From assembly GCF_027943255.1 (NCBI RefSeq), contig NC_072893.1, positions 36,974,001 through 37,038,000 of the forward strand: a stretch of 64,000 nucleotides of DNA. The letters are read 5' to 3'. How positions within the stretch are numbered: position 1 is the stretch's first letter; every line of letters starts with the position of its first letter. This stretch comes from Anastrepha obliqua. Its lineage: Eukaryota > Arthropoda > Insecta > Diptera > Tephritidae. Made by a program: the position numbers and the translations under genes. This document shows positions 57,056 through 64,000 of this stretch, piece by piece. The notes beneath the pieces were generated by a model. That model worked only from the letters and a program-made list of their open reading frames with translations. It was not told the origin of the DNA and made no database searches.

Positions 57056-59450
57056 GAAATGCAAAGCAAAGAAGCTGAAAAATATCTTTAAACCCGTGAA
57101 AATACTTAAATAAAAAACAATTTGTTTAATAATCTAAAATTGCTATAATAATAATTTGCTTCTAAATTAAATATGAATATATGTACCATATGTGCATGAG
57201 TATGTGTGTACGTAGGTGTGCTTGTAGAAATTGGCGCATTTCAGCAGTTATGCAAAATAAAAGCACGTTTTTTCTATTAATCAAGAATAAAACGTCAACA
57301 ACAACAGTTATTAAAGAATTATTTCCACAAATTTTCAGACAAAAGTTCATAAAAATTATATTCAAGAAAATTTTGCAATTACCTTCTAGCTGCTGTTTCT
57401 TTCAAGTGTGCATACATACATACGAGTACATGCATATGTATGTATGTACAAGTGTACGGGCATGTCTGCCGAAAATAAAATTCAATGTTTTATTTAATGC
57501 TTATTTTTCTCATCTCTCAACTTTTATATTTTTAAAAATTGAGAGCTTGCCAAAAAAAGCCAGAAATGGAATGACCGTTTCGTAAATATGTACATATGTA
57601 TGTATATATGTTTGTACGTATGTATGTTGCTTGTTGGCAGTCATTAGTCTGTAGATATTTAAGCTATGCGCTACTGAAAAGTCAACCCGAACATTCCGCT
57701 AAGTCCGCGGCCAAATGTTTTTCTATTTAGGTTTTACTTTCAAGGAAGCAAAATATAAACTCTAACGTAGATAAAAAAGTAAATAAATAAATAAATAAAT
57801 TAGCTGCTTGCTGGCTGTGTTGTTATTGCTGTCCTTTCTTTTACGTCTAAGGTGTTAAATTTAGACTATGCAGTTGTTTATAAATAAAAATTCTGATAGT
57901 TTCGTAAGCTTTGCGCTGCTCCCGAAAGCAGCGATAAAATTCGTTATTACAAAACTCCGGTATTTGTTGTTTTTAGTTTTTGTTTTTGTTTTTTGTTTGA
58001 TAGACGATCGATAAGTTCACATTTATAGGGGCGAGTGAGCGAAAGAGTTCGTACGAGTGAGTGTGAGTGTGATTGAGGGCTTTGCTTTGAAATTGTTGCG
58101 CTACCTAAAATAATTAAAAGCTTTTTGTTTCTTTTTTAGTGATTAACTGTTAAAAATTTTTATGGATTGTCATTTCTATGGCGACATGCATATTTATAAA
58201 GGGAATCACAAAAATTCTGTTTATCAATTAGGGGGCGGCCATAAGACAGTATGCGTGTATGAATGTTTGTGTGTAGGTATACACAATAACACAAGCATCG
58301 ATATGCTGCACTGTTATTCGAACTGGAAACATTTATGTATAGCTTATGCGCATAATCTCACCGGTCAATCTCAGCAAACAAGTGAGCTCTTTATACTCGC
58401 ATTAGAAATTCTTCAAGTTACATATGAATAGAATGAATATCTTCAATATTGAAGTCTGTGTAGGCCTAACTGTCTAAATGCGTATAGGTATGTATGTATA
58501 TGTACGAGAGCACATACATGTAAACATTTGTATGCATGTACCTATGTGTCAATATTTTTTAAATTATATGCACCATAAAATGATTTAAAAGAAAAAACAA
58601 AAGTTTGTTTGAAAGCAAAAAATATAATAAAAAAACAGTAACATAACGCAACGTAGGCACAACTAAGAACACCAAGTGACCCAAGTGAGAAATCTGTAAT
58701 AGCCGGGGAAAGGGAATATCACAAGAGACGCGTGGTAATCTTCTCGTTCGATTTGTTACCCTGCAACAGGAAATACATGTTTAGAAGACAATTTTTCTGT
58801 ATTCTTTAATATGCCTACCAACTATGATTTGGTTGCCGTACAATAACCGCAAAGGTGCAACAGGTACGTTTATAGAATGAGATTTGTTCACCTTTTTTCT
58901 TTTTTTTGTTTTTTTTCGTTTTTGTTGTTTACCTTTTTACACGCCTTCATAGGCGCATGCATTTCCTGTCCACACTATTCACACAATTTATCGCTGAGCA
59001 TCACTCCATTTATCTGCTAGTCACCAGCAGCAGCCGCAATCGCCACCAACAAGGAATGCAAAGTCATTGATTTGAGATGATGACAAGCGTTGGATGGCAG
59101 CGCAGAACGCGCAATGTCCATTGATAAAGAGAAACTCTTTGATTTGCTGTCCAAGTGCGCGCCATAATGCAGATATAAATTAAATTTAGTTTGAAAAAAG
59201 TGAGTGGACGGCTGTAATGAGACTGATGACGGCTGAATGTGATGAATAAAAAGGTGGACTGATAAAGCTGAGGTGCATAATTTTCCAACTCCTGGTAGTA
59301 TATATTTTGAAGAAAGGGGAAGGCACAAAATGCTTTCAGCTATTAAAATCACAGCTTGGAAAATTCGATTCTAAATATTAGGAATGAAAATAATTTATAT
59401 AAAAACGGAAAGAAGTGGGCATTTTCATGTTGGGTACATTGAGATATCTA
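57056..59450. other. Non-coding stretch with microsatellites
   Basis: (CATA)/(TATG)n at 57410-57450 and 57590-57630, (AAAT)n at 57780-57800, (GAGTGA)-type text at 58030-58075. An 89-codon frame from ATG 58162 lacks any recognisable domain and codon flavour and is not called. No element ends were found. Confidence 0.5.
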
Positions 59451-60027
59451 CAAGGTGGCACAAAATTAATCATCCAATTTTGTTTTCGAATAAATTTTTT
59501 ACTAAATAGAAAATATGATTTTGAGTGATGACCCATTTGAATATTAGGTCTCTACAAATATCTACAAGGTGGCGCAAATTTAATCAACCAACTTTGTTTT
59601 TGAATAACTTTTTTAATATATTAACTGGAAAATATGATTTTGAGTAATGGCCCATTTCCATATTAGGACCTTAAAAATATCTACAAGGTGGCGCAAAATT
59701 GGTCATCCAATTTTGTTTTTGAATAAAATTTTTACTAACTAGAAAACATGATTTTGAGGGATCAAAATTTTTATTTTGAATGACCCATTTCCATATTAGG
59801 ACCTTAAAAATATCTACAAGGTGGCGCAAAATTGATCATCCAATTTTGTTTTTGAATAAAATTCTTACTAACTAGAAAACATGATTTTGAGGGATCAAAA
59901 TTTTTATTTTGAATTTTACGCCCTCTATCGCATACTTCCGTTGTCTAGTTCACAAGTATCAAATATGATTCACGTACGTCTCCATTTGCAAAAATTATAA
60001 ATAGGTGATTAATTTTGCGCCACCGTG
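59451..60027. mobile_element. MITE with left terminus tandemly amplified four times
   Basis: Four direct units start CAAGGTGGC(A/G)CAAA at 59451, 59565, 59684 and 59817 (lengths 114, 119, 133 and about 115). A single inverse terminus, TAATTTTGCGCCACCGTG, ends at 60027; TA borders both ends (59449-59450, 60028-60029). Each unit holds CATCCAATTTTGTTTTTGAA and ATGATTTTGAG; units 3 and 4 share an extra GGATCAAAATTTTTATTTTG, and CCATTTCCATATTAGGACCT is shared by others. No coding. The array thus repeats the terminal and subterminal region of the element. Confidence 0.85.
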
Positions 60028-60029
60028 TA

Positions 60030-61223
60030 CGGTGTACTTAAAAATGCAAGTTTCTTAAAAATATCCAAAAAAAATTTTTTTTATTAAAATTATTTTGTTT
60101 ACCCAAAGCCAACAGATTTTGAAGTAACAAAAATTTGCACAGTTAAAAAGCCTTTTTACTTCACATGAATTCTATGTCGAAAAAACCTCAGTTTTTATCA
60201 ATCGCCTTTCCACGATGTTCTCTGAATGAGCTGAATATAATAAATATTTTGAAAAAAAAAAACGAAACCCTTGTTTGTGAAAACAGCCCTGACTAAATAT
60301 CTAATGCATAACCTAGAAAATGTGTTCAAATTAAAAACATTTCCGCCTGTTACGGCAGAACTACCGCATTACCACACAAGAAACGATACTATCACTCATC
60401 AGATGGATTTAAAACAAATTTGTTTGTATTTGCATTTGTATTTAATCTTAAAAATGAATTTACACTTACTTTTGCACGTTTGTTTTGACTTAGCTGCATG
60501 TACCGGAATGTGGGCATATTTAATTTTAATTTGACGTGAACGAGCAAGTGAGCGTGGCGCGTTTTAATTTAAGCTGTGCTAATAGGTTCTGCTTCATACA
60601 GACGTGATAAATGATTAAATTTATATTTTTCTTCTTTGCATCGCACAGTGTAATGCCGCTAGAGACGCTACAGCTAAAAATAAAATATAAAAAAAAAAAC
60701 CCATTTGTATGTCGGCAACTCAAAAACACTGCCATTCACTCTTCGCAGGCAAGTACAACTCTCTATATTTCAGCTTTAATTCCACTATCATATCAGATGA
60801 ATGCACAGAAAGTATTACGCAATGGTTACCATATTTGTCGCCAGCTTATGTGAGTTTGCTGCACTGTGCGTCGTGCGTTCGCTACAAACCAAACAACGCT
60901 TATCGCAAATTGTCGCATTGAATGTTGTTTGCTCTGTTCCATATGAAATGTTTGTTTTTTGATTCGGTTAAGATTAGCAATAAAATAAAACGAAATTTTG
61001 CACATCAGCTCACGTGGTTCCATTAGCTGTGAAACGATTTTTGCTGTTCTCAGCAGAGATTTGGATGTTTTATTCCAAATTTTTATTGCATCCCGTAAAG
61101 TGCTGAATCACTTTTTGGTTTAAACTACATCTAGCAACAGCGGCTAAAATATTTTATAGAAAAAAGATTTAGAAATAGAAAAAGATTTGATTGAAGTTAC
61201 GCAAAAATCAAGAATTCAAAAAA
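60030..61223. other. No recognisable feature
   Basis: Non-coding; no termini or motifs identified. Confidence 0.45.
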
Positions 61224-61428
61224 CCAAGGCGCATTTATTGAAGGTGGTGGCACTAGACCAACAACAATGTTTTGTACGTTTGATGTCACGGCAAGGTATT
61301 GGCGAAGTAGAAAACAAAAAATTAACTCGTCTTGTTTTCTTCTGTGCTGACAGCTACATGGATACAGCGAAAGAATAAAAAACAAATCAGCTAATTTACC
61401 AACACCACCTTTAATAGATTCGCTTTGC
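61224..61428. mobile_element. MITE, about 205 bp
   Basis: Left CCAAGGCGCATTTATTGAAG and GTGGTGG; right the inverse of GCAAAGCGAATCTATTAAAG and GTGGTG. Relative of 47891-48123. The 63-codon frame across it starts from TTG and is not a gene. Confidence 0.65.
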
Positions 61429-61984
61429 AAAAAATTGTTTGTATGAGACACCGAAAAGTGGAGCGAAAAAATTGCTTTGCCCTCAACTTTTGACGGCTTT
61501 TCTATTTTTCTTTAGTTAATTCTTTATAGAAAAACCTTTCTAACATAATTTCAAATAGCTGATAGCTTAAAATAAATTATGGAACACCAAGTTTGCTTAC
61601 AAAAATATTTTTCAATAAATACTTACATTTTATTATTTTTTAAATTTGCTTTCAAATCCCTACAATTCGAATCTCTCAACTTAAGTTTCGGCACTTTTGC
61701 TAAAAAATATCCAACTTAAATGCTTCTTCAAGTGGTGCTGCAAGAAATCTAGTTTGTGAAGGGCTGAAATTTATAAACTGAAATGCAATTTCAAATATTT
61801 TCTTCAAATTTGTCTCACTTTTGAACTGTTGACAAAAATTAAGTGTCGTAAAAAGAGAAAGCCGTGGTTTCTCTGTTTGGTAATTTCTTGTTGTGGCTCA
61901 TTTTTCATTTTACATTTTAATACTTAATATTTCAATTATTTCGTCTCAGTCCTTTGATATTTCGTGTGTGCATAGAAACAAATA
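61429..61984. other. No recognisable feature
   Basis: Non-coding. Confidence 0.4.
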
Positions 61985-62534
61985 AAGGGTTTTCCAATGA
62001 CAGGTGTTATTGGTGAATAAATTGCGCTATCGAGAGATGTTTAACGATTTTTTATGGCCGGAATTGGATGATATTTATCTGGCCAATGTTTATTTTCAGC
62101 AAGACGGGGATACGTGCCACACAAGCAACGAAACCATTGATCTTTTACGGAAAAAGTTCCCGGACCGTGTTATCTCTTGAACAGGTGATCACAATTGACC
62201 ACCGAGATCTTGTGATTTAATACTTTGTGACTTTTTTCTTTGCGGCCACGTGAAAGAGAAGGTCTACGCCAACAGCCCAGAGCCGATTCAAGACCTCGAA
62301 GATGGAATTCGTGAGGCTATCGAGGACATAGGGCAGCCACTTTGCAATTCGGTTATGGAAAATTTCATGGAAAGGATATTGTCCTGTAAGCGTGATCGTG
62401 GTGGTCATTTGCCTGATGTTTTTTCTACTATTGACGGCATACCTTTCTCTTTATAATGAAATAAACATCCGATCATTAAAAAATACACAATTTTCTTTGA
62501 ATATCTAAATAACACCTTTTATTGGAAAACCCTA
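61985..62534 (+). mobile_element. DD41D mariner deletion derivative, 550 bp, TA-flanked
   Basis: Ends AAGGGTTTTCCAATGACAGG and the inverse of TAGGGTTTTCCAATAAAAGG, both continuing to TGTTATT and both beside TA (61983-61984, 62535-62536). The plus strand keeps only the C-terminal half: MFNDFLWPELDD, FQQDGDTCHTSNETIDLLRK (second Asp), SCDLILCDFFLCGHVKEKVY (third Asp, after a frameshift and a stop), and RDRGGHLPDVF near the end. The N-terminal half is deleted. Confidence 0.9.
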
Positions 62535-62629
62535 TATTAGGGGAGCTCAAAAAAATTATTTTTTTTATGCTCCTTTCTAAATTTGTTTTGTTGAAAAAAG
62601 TCACCTATTTTTAATTTTTTTTTATTTAA

Positions 62630-63180
62630 GGGGTTCTATACACTTGTAAGGCTGAAAATCGCGTTTTTTGAGAATTTTTTACAAAGAACGATTTTAATAA
62701 ACAAATACAATTTTTAATTAATCAAATAATGTCTACTTTAAAGTTAATTAAAGCATGTAAAGTTAGTGAAAATATTGAAGTCCACGGCTCCTGCAGAAGA
62801 TCTCCCAAGCGTCCTCCATAAAAAAGCGTTCGGCGGTGAACAAAATCTCTGGTTTGTATTATCTGAAATCGAAAAACCAATTAAATTCTTTTTGTGGATA
62901 GATAAAGCTAGGTGTTAATCGAAGGAATAGTCAAAATTTTAATTTTTGATAAAGTGGCGGATATAGGAAAAAAAATCGAAATTTCTACAAAAATTTTGGC
63001 GAAAAATTTAAAAAATCACCAGAATTCTTATTCCTTCAATTAATACCTGAAGAATATAGTATATCTGAGAAGGTTATGTTAAAATTTCAAGACGATCTTT
63101 GTAGCCGTTTGTGAGAAATCGTGTCCACCGGCTTCGAAAACACGGTTTTGAGAAAAACGTGTTTAATCTTTACCCGTGCG
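62630..63180. repeat. TTAA/GGGG-type repeat, one end visible
   Basis: Starts TTAA-GGGGTTCTATACACTTG at 62626, followed by GAAAATCGCG and AT-rich non-coding DNA. Internal GGTTTTGAGAAAAACGTGTT at 63143 resembles 10795-10820. The far end was not found. Confidence 0.5.
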
Positions 63181-63838
63181 ATCATAATTTGAAAATTACC
63201 ATTGAACTAAGAGAAAAATGTATAATTTGGCATGAAATGCTTACATAGCGATATTATTTAATTTGACGCCGGCTGTTCTTTCTTTTGCTTTCAATTTGAA
63301 AAGTCACTGAGAGGCAAAAGCAATGCCAATGTAGCAGCCAAAAGGACTGCTTATTCGAGTTGCAGAACTCACAAAGTATTTTTAAAATGCCGTTTTATTG
63401 TTTGTCATATAATATTAATTTCTTTTTTTTCGAATTGACTTAAATTTGCATAGGTGCTTGTGGCTGTTTTAATTTCTTAAACATTGAATTTTTCTACAAA
63501 TTTTGGTTCTTTAATGATTCGATTATTTTATTTTGGCAAATAATTTTGGCTGCACTTGGCAAAGTTTCCTATTATTTTGGGCAACTAATGTCAATAGCAG
63601 TATCAAAGCTCTTATACATACATACATACATACATACACAAGCGCAAGTACATTAAACAGTTTTATTCTCGATTATTTGTCACCGCATTCGTCAATTCTA
63701 AAATTAAGTACGTAGGCATGCGTTCATGGACGTATTAACCTGTAGAGAAACTCATTTGTTCCAAATCAAGTGGCCTTTTAGTGAATTTAGAACCGAAACC
63801 AGTTTGCAAATCGCTCATTCGACCTCCGGCACAGAAAT
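63181..63838. other. No gene; CATA microsatellite
   Basis: (CATA)n at 63614-63637; otherwise nothing recognisable. Confidence 0.5.
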
Positions 63839-63839
63839 T

Positions 63840-64000
63840 TCGAGCATGAAACTTGCAGACGAGGAGCACCTAAGAATATTTGAGCACAAAATATTGCGTA
63901 AAATATTTGACCCAATACGCGGAGAAGATGGCGAGTACAGAATCAGGCACAATAAGGAGCTGCTAAGGTTACAATCTGCTGGATTACAATCCTTTACGCT
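63840..64000 (+). pseudogene. LINE C-terminal fragment running off the window
   Basis: MKLADEEHLRIFEHKILRKI followed by FDPIRGEDGEYRIRHNKELL matches the LINE at 25560-26048 (VFEREILRKIFGPL...GEYRRRWNDELY) but is a different subfamily. It is open to the window end; the upstream part is missing or lies in decayed sequence before 63840. Confidence 0.75.

Noticed and set aside
58162..58431. 89-codon ATG frame after a TATA-like TTTATAGGGGCG
   Set aside because: No domain, no homology I recognise, and length is expected by chance in 64 kb.
59451..60027. CRISPR array
   Set aside because: The direct repeats are long (about 115-130 bp), have no spacers, and end with an inverted terminus; the genome is eukaryotic.

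Overview
The window reads as non-coding DNA of a higher fly. It is AT-rich, has many (CATA)n/(TATG)n and (GT)n microsatellites, and is packed with decayed class II elements and 5'-truncated LINEs. The mix points to a tephritid-like fly, because it holds a Mos1-like mariner plus several DD41D mariners, the 'rosa' type first described in Ceratitis. The species is not established. No complete host gene is visible and nothing bacterial is present. Most of the window is best read as the long intron(s) of a plus-strand host gene. Two pieces of evidence support this: a 150-nt phase-0 exon candidate at 11969-12118, and a textbook zero-length (recursive) splice site at 22230/22231 followed by a stop-laden 75-nt exon candidate.

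Layout. At 0-8.5 kb lie a 529-bp mariner derivative (311-839), a DD41D remnant, one structurally intact 1256-bp mariner (4037-5292) with an uninterrupted 346-aa transposase inside an older inverted-repeat element, an irritans-like mariner remnant and a DD41D deletion derivative. At 10-13 kb lie a LINE 3' end, a 538-bp DD41D derivative and the candidate host exon. At 12.8-20.3 kb is a dense pile-up: TTAA/GGGG repeat, SINE tail, 501-bp mariner, Helitron fragment, two opposed LINE fragments, a maT-like mariner, a hAT element with perfect 8-bp target duplication, and a LINE reverse transcriptase fragment. At 20.9-26.2 kb are a foldback element, the recursive splice site and four LINE fragments. 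At 26.2-28.4 kb is plain simple-repeat-rich DNA.

At 28.4-46.9 kb are two DD41D mariners, a mariner split by a TTAA/GGGG repeat, a second maT-like element, three SINE copies, LINE fragments, a full TTAA/GGGG element and a TE-free stretch (43.5-44.94 kb) that looks like a promoter plus 5' UTR. At 47-64 kb are two copies of a small MITE, a 1.5-kb LINE, a 530-bp DD41D derivative, a cecropia-like mariner with good termini, an irritans-like mariner split by a 1.19-kb non-coding element with a 10-bp target duplication, a relative of that element, a MITE with its left terminus amplified four times in tandem, a 550-bp DD41D derivative, and a LINE running off the end.

Functionally, only the Mos1-like mariner shows a full set of parts for mobility: both termini, TA flanks, complete ORF and catalytic D156/D249/D284. 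Everything else is a non-autonomous or dead copy. Recurring themes are internal deletion to about 500-550 bp in unrelated mariner families, loss of the transposase DNA-binding region in DD41D copies, and nested insertions that allow relative dating. Family assignments are from recognised motifs only; no database search was run.
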